Shown here: positions 16,735 through 25,450 of the stretch, in pieces
Position numbering within the stretch: position 1 is the first letter of the stretch
How the letters are laid out: the number at the start of each line of letters is the position of its first letter
Source of the DNA: Streptomyces sioyaensis
GTDB lineage: Bacteria; Actinomycetota; Actinomycetes; Streptomycetales; Streptomycetaceae
DNA length: 64,000 nt
Reading direction: 5' to 3'
NCBI RefSeq assembly: GCF_004122735.1
Contig: NZ_SDIF01000023.1
Coordinates: 1-64,000, forward strand
The notes under the pieces: generated by a model
Database searches by the model: none
The model's input: only the letters and a program-made list of their open reading frames with translations
Told to the model about the DNA's origin: nothing
Translations under genes and position numbers: made by a program

Positions 16735-17432
16735 GGCAGGAACACATGAGCAGCCCACTTCCCGGCTTCGACCGGAGCGGGGCCGCCCGTGGGCTCCGCC
16801 AGGAAGTCGCCCCCGGCGCCATCCACGTCCCCGGCTGGCTGCCCCTGGCCGAGCAGCGTGAGCTCGTCACCGCCTGCCGGGGCTGGGCGCGTGGTCCGGC
16901 CCCGATCCGTCACACGAGGCTCCCGCGCGGCGGCGTGATGTCCGTCCAGACCGTGTGCATCGGCTGGCACTGGCAACCGTACGCATACACCCGCACCGCC
17001 GACGATGTGAACGGGGCGCGGGTGGCCGCGTTCCCTGACTGGATGGTCGAGTTGAGCCGTCGCGCGCTGGTCGAGGCCTACCAGGACGCCACCGCCGGCG
17101 ATGGCTACACCCCGGACACCGCTCTGATCAACTTCTATGACGGCCAGGCGAAGCTCGGCATGCATCAGGACAAGGAAGAGCGCTCCCCCGCGCCGGTCGT
17201 CTCGCTGAGCATCGGCGACACGTGTGTCTTCCGGTTCGGCAACACCGAGACGCGCACCAAGCCCTACACCGACATCGAGCTGGCCGCCGGTGATCTCTTC
17301 GTCTTCGGCGGGCCGTCCCGCTTCGCCTACCACGGGGTGACCAAGGTCCGGCCGGGCACCGGCGATCCGGCGTCCGGCCTGTCCAGCGGGCGCCTCAACA
17401 TCACGATGCGGGTGACCGGGCTCGACGGATAG
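16731..17432 (+). CDS. alkB: AlkB-like 2-oxoglutarate/Fe(II) dioxygenase
   Basis: 233 aa. It should demethylate alkylated bases by oxidation using Fe(II) and 2-oxoglutarate. The iron ligands are visible: His145 and Asp147 in KLGMHQDKEE and His201 in RFAYHGV. The 2-oxoglutarate-binding arginines lie in GRLNITMRVTG near the end. The motifs PRGGVMSVQTVCIGWHW and ALINFYDGQAKLG match the E. coli AlkB type. ATG at 16731 overlaps the previous stop; ATG at 16746 is an alternative start. Confidence 0.9.
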   Translation: MRQEHMSSPLPGFDRSGAARGLRQEVAPGAIHVPGWLPLAEQRELVTACRGWARGPAPIRHTRLPRGGVMSVQTVCIGWHWQPYAYTRTADDVNGARVAAFPDWMVELSRRALVEAYQDATAGDGYTPDTALINFYDGQAKLGMHQDKEERSPAPVVSLSIGDTCVFRFGNTETRTKPYTDIELAAGDLFVFGGPSRFAYHGVTKVRPGTGDPASGLSSGRLNITMRVTGLDG

Positions 17433-17497
17433 CGCCGGGCCTCCACGGCACACCGGACCCGCTCCTCATCGCCGGGCTCACGCGGCAGACTGGACTC

Positions 17498-17740
17498 ATG
17501 TGCCGCAGCATCAAGACGCTCCGTCCGCCCGCCACCCCCGAGGTCACCGACGAGGACATCCGGGCGGCGGCCTTGCAGTACGTCCGCAAGGTCTCCGGGT
17601 TCCGCGCCCCGGCCGCTCACAACCGCGAGGTGTTCGACCAGGCCGTGGACGCCGTGACCGCCGCGACCCGGGAACTCCTCGACGGCCTGCAGATCCGTGG
17701 CTCCGCAGCCCACCGCGGTGCGCACTCGCACACCCCTTAG
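17498..17740 (+). CDS. DUF2277 family protein
   Basis: 80 aa. The sequence MCRSIKTLRPPATPEVTDEDIRA, followed by ALQYVRKVSGFRAPAAHN, is the hallmark of DUF2277, a small conserved bacterial family of unknown function. ATG at 17498 gives the family-standard N-terminus. It lies 65 bases after alkB on the same strand and faces the EEP-family gene. Confidence 0.88.
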   Translation: MCRSIKTLRPPATPEVTDEDIRAAALQYVRKVSGFRAPAAHNREVFDQAVDAVTAATRELLDGLQIRGSAAHRGAHSHTP

Positions 17741-17756
17741 GGCAGGGCCGGCGTCA

Positions 17757-18719
17757 TCACCATTCGAGCAGCGCCTGAACCGGCAGGTGATCGCTCGGAT
17801 ACTGACCGTGCGCGGAATACGTATTGATCGTGGCGCGCCGGCAGCGCACCCCCGGCGAGGTGAGGATCCAGTCGACCCGGTCCCCGTCCGGTACCAGCGG
17901 CCGGTAGCCGTGAAAGGTGGCGTACTGCGGGCTGCGCTCATCGGCCGCGTCCCAGCTGTCGACGAGTGATCCGCCACCGAGCATCGCGTCGTACACGGAA
18001 TTCTTGTGCGCGGCGACATTGAAGTCGCCCGTGACGATCCGGGGCAACGTGCTGACCAGCCCACCCAGCCGTTCGGTGATGAGAGCGGCGGACCGCTCTC
18101 GCGCGTACTGATGCGCATGATCGAGATGCGTGTTGAGCACATAGAATTCGCGCTCCGTCCGCAGCTCCCGGAATCGCACCCAGGTCGCCATCCGAATGAC
18201 GGTATTTCCCCAGGTCGCCGACGCGATCAGATACGGCGTGCCGGACAGCCAGAAATGGTCGTATTCAACCGGCGCAAGCCTCCGCACGTCATAGAAGACG
18301 GCCGCGAATTCCTCCTTGCTTCCGCCGCCCCGTCCCGTTCCCACCCAGGCGTAGTGCGGCCCGAGGTCCGCCGCGATATCCCGCAGCTGCCCGTACAGCC
18401 CCTCCTGCGTCCCGAGCACGTGCGGGATCTCCCGGCGGAGCAGGGCCCGCATCACGGGGCGGCGCTCCGCCCAGGAGTGCGGCCGGGCGTCCGAGGCGTA
18501 CCGCAGATTGAAGGTCATGACCCGCAGCGCCCGCTCGCTGCCGGCCGCGTACGCAGGCGTCGGCTCGTACGCGGCTGCCGCCATCGCTCCGGCAACCGCA
18601 CCGGCGGCCACCGCCCGAACCGCACTCCGCCGGCTGACTTGCGAGGGCCCGGTCGCGGAGCCGGAGCCCGAGCCGGAGGAATCAGGTGAAGCGTGGAACG
18701 CGGGAGGGAGAGCAGTCAC
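17757..18719 (-). CDS. Exported endonuclease/exonuclease/phosphatase family protein
   Basis: 320 aa from GTG at 18719. The N-terminus carries a twin-arginine signal (SRRSAVRAVAAGAVAGAMAAAA) and a probable cleavage near PAYAAG. The catalytic domain has the EEP-fold landmarks LRVMTFNLRY, GTQEG with the metal-binding Glu, FYVLNTHLDHA, RIVTGDFNV, RVDWILTS and YPSDHLPVQALLEW with the terminal catalytic His. Members cleave phosphodiesters or phosphates in DNA, lipids or inositides; the substrate is unknown. Regions upstream of 18719 are open but uncharacteristic. Confidence 0.85.
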   Translation of the reverse strand: MTALPPAFHASPDSSGSGSGSATGPSQVSRRSAVRAVAAGAVAGAMAAAAYEPTPAYAAGSERALRVMTFNLRYASDARPHSWAERRPVMRALLRREIPHVLGTQEGLYGQLRDIAADLGPHYAWVGTGRGGGSKEEFAAVFYDVRRLAPVEYDHFWLSGTPYLIASATWGNTVIRMATWVRFRELRTEREFYVLNTHLDHAHQYARERSAALITERLGGLVSTLPRIVTGDFNVAAHKNSVYDAMLGGGSLVDSWDAADERSPQYATFHGYRPLVPDGDRVDWILTSPGVRCRRATINTYSAHGQYPSDHLPVQALLEW

Positions 18720-18917
18720 AGCGACTCCAGTCGTCCATTGCGCGGGCAGGCACCTACACCACTGACACCCTTGCAAGGACAACCATGACGGCCCAGTCCC
18801 GAACCTCGCCACATTCCCCAAGTGGCCGATGGGCCAATTGACTTGAAACGCTGGGGAAGGGGGCGAGGGGGCGAGGGACCGAGCGGGCGGACGGTCGCCT
18901 GTCTTGCCTCGGCCGGG

Positions 18918-18954
<37 letters not shown>

Positions 18955-18968
18955 CCTGTCGACGGCCT

Positions 18969-19586
18969 CTACCGGTCGCCCGCCGGCCCCTGCCAGTCCG
19001 CGTGCCGAATGCGGGAGATCTCGCGTACTCCGGAGACCGTGGCCCACTCGTCCTTCCCCAGCCGCGACAGGGGCTTCAGCCGGGAAATCTCGGGGTGCCC
19101 GTCGACCAGTACGTCTTGTGACACGGCCGCATGCACCACGCGCCCGAAGACGACGGTGCCGTCGCCGATCCGCAGCGTACTGTGCACCTCGCACTCCAAC
19201 GCCACCGGCGAGGCCGCCACGCGCGGCGGCTTGACCCGCAGACTCGGCTCGGTGGCGATCCCGGCCGCCTCGAACTCGCTCACCCCGTGCGGAAAGTCGG
19301 TACCCGTGTCATTGATCGGCTCGAAGAGCCCCTCGGGCGCAAAGTTGACCACGAACTGACCGGTCGCCTCGACATTGTGCAAAGTGTCCTTGCGCCCGAC
19401 GGAGCTGAACTGCACCACGGGCGGCGAGACACTGGCGATCGTGAAGAAGGAGTGCGGTGCGAGGTTGTGCGTGCCGTCCGCCGAGGTGGTCGACACCCAG
19501 GCGATGGGCCGGGGCACCACCGTCGCGGTCAGCAGCCGGTAGAACTCGTTGCGGGACATGGCAGCGGGATCGAAGTCAATACGCAT
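18969..19586 (-). CDS. Flavin reductase-like (FMN-binding split barrel) protein
   Basis: 205 aa from ATG at 19586 (MRIDFDPAAM). Landmarks: FYRLLTATVVPRPIAWVST near the start, LAPHSFFTIASVSPPVVQFS with the FMN-phosphate-binding region, LHNVEATGQFVVNFA, and ALECEVHSTLRIGDGTVVFGRVVHA. This is the DIM6/NTAB-type flavin reductase fold that binds FMN. It lies 102 bases downstream of the P450 gene on the same strand. It could be read through from the polyketide cluster, but nothing shows it acts in that pathway, and I place it just outside the cluster. Confidence 0.85.
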   Translation of the reverse strand: MRIDFDPAAMSRNEFYRLLTATVVPRPIAWVSTTSADGTHNLAPHSFFTIASVSPPVVQFSSVGRKDTLHNVEATGQFVVNFAPEGLFEPINDTGTDFPHGVSEFEAAGIATEPSLRVKPPRVAASPVALECEVHSTLRIGDGTVVFGRVVHAAVSQDVLVDGHPEISRLKPLSRLGKDEWATVSGVREISRIRHADWQGPAGDR

Positions 19587-19688
19587 GGTGATCAGTATCC
19601 ACACCGGCCGCCGCGGGTCCTACAGCCGATCGCATCACTGCCCAGCCCCTGAGTCCTCCGACCACCGGCCCGCGCGCACCGCCTCCGC

Positions 19689-20900
19689 CTACCAGATGAC
19701 CGGGAGCTCGTGCAGGCCGAAGATGGCCGCGTCGTTCTTCAGCGGCAGGTCTTCAGCGGGGCCGGCCGGCCGGAGTCCGGGGATGCGGCGGAGCAGGGTC
19801 TCGTAGACGATCTCCAGTTCCATCCGGGCGAGGCTCTGCCCGAGGCACTGGTGCGGTCCGTGGCCGAAGGCGAGGTGCTGGCGTGCGCCGCGGTCGACGT
19901 CCAGCCTTCCGGGGTTCTCGAAGACGTCCGGGTCGTGGTTGGCCGAGCCGCCCAGCGCGAAGACGCCTTCGCCGGCGCGGATGGTCTGCCCGCCGATCTC
20001 GACGTCCTCCTTGGCCACGCGCGTGGTGATGATGTCGGTGATGGTGAAGTAGCGCAGCAGTTCCTCGACGACCTGCGGTGTGCTGCCGGGGTCGCCGGTG
20101 ATGCGCGCCCGCAGCTCGGGCCTCTCCATCAGGGCGAGCATGCCCAGCGAGATCATGTTTCCGGTCGTGTCGTGCCCGGCGGTCAGCAGCAGGAACGCCA
20201 GGTCGACGAGTGCGTCGTGGTCGTACGCGCCGTCCTTTCGGCCCTTGGCGATCTGGCGGCTGAGCAGATCGTCCCCCGGGACCTTCTCCTTGGCCGTCAC
20301 GAGCTCGTCCAAGTAGGTCTGCAGGTCGAAGAACGCCTGCTGCCGGGTCAGCGGCGGGAGGGTCATGCTGAGCATGCGGGAGGTGCGGTCCTCGAAGAAG
20401 TCGCGGTCGGCGACGGACACGCCGAGCAGCTCGCAGATGACCAGGGAGGGCACCGGGAAGGACATCGTCTTCACCAGGTCGGCCGGGTTGGGGCCGGCGA
20501 GCATCGCGTCGACGCACTCGTCGACGATCTCCTGGACGCGCGGGCGCAGGGCTTCCATCCTGCGGAAGGTGAACTCGCCGACCACGGCGCGCCGCGCGCG
20601 GGTGTGTTCGGGCGCGTCCATGCCCGCCAGGGACAGTGTGGAGTCCTTGTCGCTGCGGGCGAGCTCGACCAGCATCGGGAAGTTCGGATCGGCCCGGTCG
20701 GAGCTGAGCCGCGGTTCGAGCAGCGCCTTGCGAACGTCGTCGTAGCGGGTCAGGATCCACGCCGGCTTACCGGTCGGCAGGATCACCTCCGACACGGGCC
20801 CGCTCTCGCGCAGGCCCTTGTACTCGTCGGGCAGCCGGTAAGGGCAGGTGCGGGGGAAGGGGAAGGCGGGTGGGGTGCCGCCGTCGGTCGGTCCGGTCAC
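19689..20900 (-). CDS. mgsK: Cytochrome P450 (tailoring oxidase)
   Basis: 403 aa soluble bacterial P450. The I-helix has AGHDTTGN (Thr near residue 245), the K-helix has VVEELLRY (ExxR), and the haem loop is FGHGPHQCLGQSLAR with the proximal Cys near residue 352. GTG at 20900 follows GAGGAGCG. It is the last tailoring gene of the PKS cluster, 113 bases after the methyltransferase gene. By comparison with the iso-migrastatin family I expect it to oxidise C8 of the macrolide. In lactimidomycin the related LtmK desaturates C8-C9. The symbol rests on family and gene order (AT-ER, reductase, methyltransferase, P450), not on a search. Confidence 0.85.
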   Translation of the reverse strand: MTGPTDGGTPPAFPFPRTCPYRLPDEYKGLRESGPVSEVILPTGKPAWILTRYDDVRKALLEPRLSSDRADPNFPMLVELARSDKDSTLSLAGMDAPEHTRARRAVVGEFTFRRMEALRPRVQEIVDECVDAMLAGPNPADLVKTMSFPVPSLVICELLGVSVADRDFFEDRTSRMLSMTLPPLTRQQAFFDLQTYLDELVTAKEKVPGDDLLSRQIAKGRKDGAYDHDALVDLAFLLLTAGHDTTGNMISLGMLALMERPELRARITGDPGSTPQVVEELLRYFTITDIITTRVAKEDVEIGGQTIRAGEGVFALGGSANHDPDVFENPGRLDVDRGARQHLAFGHGPHQCLGQSLARMELEIVYETLLRRIPGLRPAGPAEDLPLKNDAAIFGLHELPVIW

Positions 20901-21013
20901 TGGATATCGCTCCTCATCGGTGGTGGGTGCGCGGTGGCGCCGGAGGTGCGCCGCGCCGTCGCCCGGGGGTGGGCCGGCGCTCCTCCGGCGCCACATCGTT
21001 CGAACGTCCCCGG

Positions 21014-21847
21014 TCAGAGGGGCTTCTGCGCGGTCAGCAGCACGGAGCCGAATTCGTCGACGTCGATCATGGAGGCGGGGCTGAACTTTTCCTCTGCCTC
21101 GTCGTCGAAGACGGTCTGCATCTCCTGGGAGCCCTTGCTCATCTGCTCGAAGGTCTGCCGCACGCTCTGCTCGGTGATGTCGAGGAGCTCGACGAAGCGC
21201 AGGCCCGCGTCGCGCAGCATGGGCACGTAGTCCTCGGGCCGGGCCAGCGTCATGATGAAGTCGCGGAGGAGCCGGTCCACCGCGGGCTGCTTCTCGGCGG
21301 GGATGGGGCCGCGCTCGAAGAAGTCGGTGAGGACCAGGCGGCCGCCGGGGCGCAGTACGCGGCGGATCTCGCCGAGGACCCGTCCGCGGTCGGGCATGTG
21401 GAAGATCGACTCGATGGCGATGGCGGCGTCGAAGGAGTTGTCGGGGAAGGGCAGTTCCATGGCGTCGGCGTGCCGGAACTCCACGCGGTCGCTCAGGCCG
21501 GCGCCCTCGGCGAGGGCGGTGGCGCGGGCGATCTGGTCCTTGCTGATCGCGATGCCCGTGACGTGGGCGCCGGTGCGCCGGGCGATCCGCATGGCCGGCT
21601 GGCCGACTCCGCAGCCGACGTCGAGGACCTGCTGTCCCTGGTCGATCCGCAGGCGGTCGGTCATCGTGTCGGTGAGCCGGTCGGCCGCTTCCACGAGCGG
21701 GGTGTCGTTGTCGTCGACGTCCCAGTAGCCGAGGTGGAGGCTGCCGCCGGCCGCTTCGGTGTCCAGTGCGGTGAGGCGGTCGTAGAGGTGTCCGACCTCT
21801 TCGGGGTCGGGGACGGAGACGGGGGCGGTCGTGGACGTGCTGGACAT
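21014..21847 (-). CDS. mgsJ: SAM-dependent O-methyltransferase (tailoring)
   Basis: 277 aa class I methyltransferase. The SAM site is QVLDVGCGVGQPAMRIARRTG (motif I) with GIAISKDQIARA after it, then FRHADAMELPFPDNSFDAAIAIESIFHM and RPGGRLVLTDFF. It resembles the RebM/MitM-like small-molecule methyltransferases. ATG at 21847 has GGAGG eight bases upstream. In an iso-migrastatin-type pathway it should methylate the C8 hydroxyl made by the P450, giving the 8-methoxy group. The symbol is inferred from order and family. It is preceded by about 298 bases that carry two palindromes, so this gene and the P450 may have their own promoter. Confidence 0.8.
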   Translation of the reverse strand: MSSTSTTAPVSVPDPEEVGHLYDRLTALDTEAAGGSLHLGYWDVDDNDTPLVEAADRLTDTMTDRLRIDQGQQVLDVGCGVGQPAMRIARRTGAHVTGIAISKDQIARATALAEGAGLSDRVEFRHADAMELPFPDNSFDAAIAIESIFHMPDRGRVLGEIRRVLRPGGRLVLTDFFERGPIPAEKQPAVDRLLRDFIMTLARPEDYVPMLRDAGLRFVELLDITEQSVRQTFEQMSKGSQEMQTVFDDEAEEKFSPASMIDVDEFGSVLLTAQKPL

Positions 21848-21887
21848 GGAAGTCCTCCGTTTTTTCTGTCTGCTGAACCGGAAAGGG

Positions 21888-21900
21888 GTGCAACTTGCAC
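21888..21900 (-). promoter_or_regulatory. 13-bp palindrome upstream of the methyltransferase gene
   Basis: GTGCAA-C-TTGCAC is a perfect 6-1-6 inverted repeat, ending 41 bases before the methyltransferase ATG. Its position fits an operator or an element overlapping a -35 box (TTGCAC). No regulator is encoded in this window. Confidence 0.45.
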
Positions 21901-22096
21901 GGTGGGCGCGTGGATTCGGGCGGAAGCGCCGGAAACATCTACTCGCCGCGGGCTGAATGCCGGGGGAAAATGGGGCAGATGGGGAATTCACTGCGCACGG
22001 CGTGAAGCCTGCCATCTGCGTGGAGTCTGCGCTTGGAGATCACCATACCCGCCGGGAAGAAAATGCGGAACAATTCCACAGAAAATTCCATGGAGA

Positions 22097-22110
22097 CAGG
22101 AAATTTCCTG
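22097..22110. promoter_or_regulatory. 14-bp perfect palindrome in an AT-richer gap
   Basis: CAGGAAATTTCCTG lies about 35 bases beyond the stop of the MDR reductase gene, within the 298-base gap before the methyltransferase gene. The surrounding 150 bases are noticeably richer in A and T than the rest of the cluster, and a related GGAACAATTCC occurs nearby. It could be an operator or part of a terminator. Confidence 0.4.
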
Positions 22111-22145
22111 GAGTTCACCCTTTCCTTCCGCAGGGCGTGGCGCTT

Positions 22146-23162
22146 TCATTCGGCGATTCTCACGAGCATTTTGCCGGTGTTGGCGCCGCGCAGCATGTCG
22201 ATGAATGCGGCGGGTGCGTTCTCCAGTCCCCTGACGACGGTCTCCCGGTAGGAGATTCTCCCGTCCGCCAGCCAGCCGCCCATGCGGGCGGTGAACTCGT
22301 CCGGGAGATCGGCGTGGCCACCGACGAGGAAGCCGCGCAGGGTGATGCCCTTGGCGATGGCCTGCGCCAGGTTCCGTGGGCCGGCCGGGGGGTCCTTCTC
22401 GTTGGCCTGCGAGATGCTGCCGCAGAGGGCGAACCGCGCGCCCGTCCGGGCCAGGACCAGGGCGGCGTCCAGGTGGTCGCCGCCCACGTTGTCGAAGTAG
22501 ACGTCGATGCCCGTCGGCGCGGCCTTCGCCAGCTGTTCGAGAACCGGCCCGTCCTTGTAGTCGAATGCCGCGTCGAAGCCGAGCTCCCCGGTCAGATAGG
22601 CGACCTTCTCGGCACTGCCCGCCGATCCGATCACGCGTTCCGCGCCGCAGAGCCGGGCGATCTGACCGACGAGGGACCCCACCGCGCCCGCGGCCCCGGA
22701 GACGAACACGGTGTCGCCGGGCCGGAATTCGGCGGCCTTGAGCAACCCCGTGTAGGCGGCGTGCCCCGGCATGCCGAGCACTCCGAGATACGCGCCGGGT
22801 GGCGCGAGCGCCGGGTCGATCTTGACCGCGCCGGCAGCGCCCACGACGGCGTACTCCCGCCAGCCGAGGCCGTGCAGGACCAGGTCACCGACGGCCAGGT
22901 GCGAGGACTTCGAGACGACGACCTCGCCGACGGCGCCCCCGTCGAGCGCCTTGCCGACGGCGAACGGCGGAACGTAGGACCTGGTTTTGTTCATCCGCCC
23001 GCGCATGTACGGGTCGACGCTCATCACCAGGTTGCGGATCAGCACCTGGCCGGTCCTGACTGCGGGCGGTTCCGCCTGCACGACCGAGAAGTTCTCAGCG
23101 GTCGGCCACCCCTCGGGGCGGGTGGCGAGCCGGACTTCGGTGCCCGTGGACGGAGCGGTCAT
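22146..23162 (-). CDS. mgsI: MDR-family NADPH-dependent enoyl/enone reductase
   Basis: 338 aa zinc-free medium-chain reductase of the CurA/leukotriene-B4 dehydrogenase/prostaglandin reductase type. Landmarks: LIRNLVMSVDPYMRGRMN, VVSKSSHLAVGDLVLHGLGWREY, LGVLGMPGHAAYTGLL, the nucleotide-binding VFVSGAAGAVGSLVGQIARLCGA with GSAGSAEKVAYL, and IDVYFDNVGGDHLDAAL. This family reduces alpha,beta-unsaturated ketones. The gene starts 31 bases after the AT-ER gene, so it is in the PKS operon. In a migrastatin-type product it would reduce a C16-C17 enone next to the C15 ketone, formed by water loss from the module 3 beta-hydroxyl. The symbol is inferred from order. Confidence 0.8.
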   Translation of the reverse strand: MTAPSTGTEVRLATRPEGWPTAENFSVVQAEPPAVRTGQVLIRNLVMSVDPYMRGRMNKTRSYVPPFAVGKALDGGAVGEVVVSKSSHLAVGDLVLHGLGWREYAVVGAAGAVKIDPALAPPGAYLGVLGMPGHAAYTGLLKAAEFRPGDTVFVSGAAGAVGSLVGQIARLCGAERVIGSAGSAEKVAYLTGELGFDAAFDYKDGPVLEQLAKAAPTGIDVYFDNVGGDHLDAALVLARTGARFALCGSISQANEKDPPAGPRNLAQAIAKGITLRGFLVGGHADLPDEFTARMGGWLADGRISYRETVVRGLENAPAAFIDMLRGANTGKMLVRIAE

Positions 23163-23193
23163 CACGTTCTCCTCGACTGCGGTGGGTGGTCCG

Positions 23194-25449
23194 TCACGCA
23201 CTGGGCACTCCGAGGGTGTCGCGCCAGTGCCGGCATGCGGTGGCGATGTGTTCGGCGGCGCCGTCGAGCAGCATGAGGCCGATCCGGTCCACGTGGCGGT
23301 GCCGCCATGAGGCGAGTTCGGTGCCTTCGACCCACTGGTTGAAGGCACCCAGCGCCGGACCGGTCTGGACCTGGTAGTTCACTTTTCCGGAGCCGTCGCC
23401 GTTCATGGCGAGGCGCGTGGTGTGGAAGAAGTACCAGCGGAACACCAGCGCCATCTTCTGTTTGGGCTCGGCGTCGGCCCGGTCGATGTCGGCGTCGCGC
23501 CCCTGCGACCGGAGATAAACGCGTACTTCGTCCCAGACCTCTTCGATGCTCTTGCCGAAGTAGGTTCTCTCCAGGAGGGAGCGCGTTTTCTCCGGAATAT
23601 CGGCGAGGCCGTCGTAGTGGGAGTAGAGGGAGAACAGTTTGTTGGCCCGCGTGGGGAAGAAGACGCCTTTGCGGAGCACCTGCACCTTGGCACCGAATTC
23701 GAACATGTCGCCTGCGGGGGCGTAGGCGGTGTCGGCGATGCCGACGTCCTGCAGCATGTCCTTGACCTCGGTGCTCATGCCGGATTCCACCGTGCACTGG
23801 TTGATGGATCCGGTGAGTACGTAGTCGGCGCCCAGCATGAAGGCCGCCGCGACCGCCGCGGGGGTGCCGAGGCCGCCGGCGAGCCCCATGCAGATCGGTT
23901 CGTCGTAGCCGTACCGGTCCTGGGCCTGCTGCCGGAGCTTGAGCATGGCGGGCATCATGACCGTGGCGACGCCGCCGTCCGTGTGCCCGCCGGAGTCCGC
24001 CTCGACCGTGATGTCGTGGCTCATCGGCACCGTCCGGGCGAGTTCCGCCTGTTCGTCGGTGAGGGCGTTCTCCCGGCGGAGCCGGTCCAGGACCGGCCCG
24101 GGGGCGGGTGCCATGAACTGCTCGGCGACCTCCGGCCGGGAGACCTTGGCCACGATGCGGTGGTCGCACACCGTCCGGCCGTCGGCACCGCGGCGGAGTC
24201 CCCGTGCCCGGTAGAGAACGAGCGCGGGGGTCATCTGCATGAAGGCCGACGCCTCGATGACGGGGACGCCGTGGCGCATCAGCACGTCGACCAGCGCGCG
24301 CTCGGCCGCAGGGTCGTCGTGGTCGGCCAGTACGTTGACGCCGTAGGGCTGCCCGCCGGCCAGGCCGTGCTGGACCTCCTTCACGCCCTGCTCGATCTCC
24401 GGGAGCGGCAGGCCGCCGGTTCCCAGGAAGCCGAGAATGCGGTGCCGGCCGAGCCTGACGACCATCTCGGCCGAGGCGATTCCCCGGTACATGCCGCCCA
24501 CGGCGTAGGCGTGGCGCACACCCATGCGCCGGCGGAACACGGGGCTGCCGAGCGCGGCGGCCGGTGTGTCGGGCACGGCAGCCGGGGCATCGGGGCGGGC
24601 GACCGGCCGCGGGGCGGCGCGGATCTGGTCGATCAGCCTGCCGAGCACGCGGCCTCCGAGTTCGACGAAGTCGGTGACGCCCTGGTCGAGGAGGTGGTGC
24701 ACGCTCTCGGTCCAGCGCACGGGCTGCACGATCTGGTCGACGAGCGTGCGCGCGGTCCGGCCGGGGACGTACGGGCGCGCGGTGGCATTGGCGATCACGG
24801 GCGTCGCCGGGTCCCCGAGGGCGAATCCGTCGGCGAAGCGGGCGAAGTCCTGCTGCGCCTGCCGCATCAGGGGCGAGTGGAAGGCGCCGGACACGTTCAG
24901 TCTCACGCAGCGGATGTCGCGCGCCTCAAGGTATGCCACCAGCGCGTCGACGGTCGCGGTGTCGCCGGACACGACCTTCTGCTGAGGTGCGTTGTCGTTG
25001 GCGACGGTCAGGCCGCGGAAGCCGCCTTCGTCGAGGAGTTCGCGCAGCCGTGCCGCGTCGACCCCGACCACGGCCGCCATGCCACCGCCCCGTGCCTGCG
25101 CCATCAGTGCACCGCGCCGCTGGACGAGGCGCAGTCCGGTCGCGAAGTCGAAGGCGCCGGCGGCGTGCAGGGCGCAGTACTCCCCCAGGCTGTGCCCGGC
25201 GAGGAAGGCCGGCTCGTCGCCGGTGCTCTCGCGCCACTGCCGGTGGGCGAGCGCCCCGACCACGAACAGCGCGGGCTGCGTGTACTCGGTGCGGCCCAGT
25301 TGCTGATGCGGATCGTCCAGGCACAGCGTGCGGAGGGAGTAGCCGAGGACTTCGGAGGCTTCGTCGGCGAGTTCGGGATACGCGTCGAACAGCTCGCGTC
25401 CCATGCCGCGCCGCTGGGCGCCCTGGCCGGGAAAGACCACTGCCTTCAT
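23194..25449 (-). CDS. mgsH: Discrete trans-acting acyltransferase fused to PfaD-type enoyl reductase (AT-ER)
   Basis: 751 aa, two domains. Residues 1-290 are a malonyl-CoA:ACP acyltransferase: FPGQGAQRRGMG at the start, catalytic Ser in LAGHSLGEYCAL near residue 87, and GAFHSPLM with the second catalytic residue. Residues about 305-751 are an FMN-dependent, nitronate-monooxygenase-like enoyl reductase with FLGTGGLPLPEIE, VEADSGGHTDGG, GLAGGLGTPAAVAAAFMLGADYVLTGSINQ and GAKVQVLRKGVFFPTRANKLFSLY. None of the PKS modules here carries an AT, so this protein must load malonyl onto all of them. The ER can act on any module that needs full reduction. It starts one base after the PKS stop (TGA-C-ATG), so it is translationally coupled. 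Confidence 0.93.
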   Translation of the reverse strand: MKAVVFPGQGAQRRGMGRELFDAYPELADEASEVLGYSLRTLCLDDPHQQLGRTEYTQPALFVVGALAHRQWRESTGDEPAFLAGHSLGEYCALHAAGAFDFATGLRLVQRRGALMAQARGGGMAAVVGVDAARLRELLDEGGFRGLTVANDNAPQQKVVSGDTATVDALVAYLEARDIRCVRLNVSGAFHSPLMRQAQQDFARFADGFALGDPATPVIANATARPYVPGRTARTLVDQIVQPVRWTESVHHLLDQGVTDFVELGGRVLGRLIDQIRAAPRPVARPDAPAAVPDTPAAALGSPVFRRRMGVRHAYAVGGMYRGIASAEMVVRLGRHRILGFLGTGGLPLPEIEQGVKEVQHGLAGGQPYGVNVLADHDDPAAERALVDVLMRHGVPVIEASAFMQMTPALVLYRARGLRRGADGRTVCDHRIVAKVSRPEVAEQFMAPAPGPVLDRLRRENALTDEQAELARTVPMSHDITVEADSGGHTDGGVATVMMPAMLKLRQQAQDRYGYDEPICMGLAGGLGTPAAVAAAFMLGADYVLTGSINQCTVESGMSTEVKDMLQDVGIADTAYAPAGDMFEFGAKVQVLRKGVFFPTRANKLFSLYSHYDGLADIPEKTRSLLERTYFGKSIEEVWDEVRVYLRSQGRDADIDRADAEPKQKMALVFRWYFFHTTRLAMNGDGSGKVNYQVQTGPALGAFNQWVEGTELASWRHRHVDRIGLMLLDGAAEHIATACRHWRDTLGVPSA

Positions 25450-25450
25450 G

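Noticed and set aside
18969..19586. Flavin reductase as the P450's electron donor
   Set aside because: Bacterial P450s of this class use ferredoxin and ferredoxin reductase. Proximity alone (102 bases) does not support a role.
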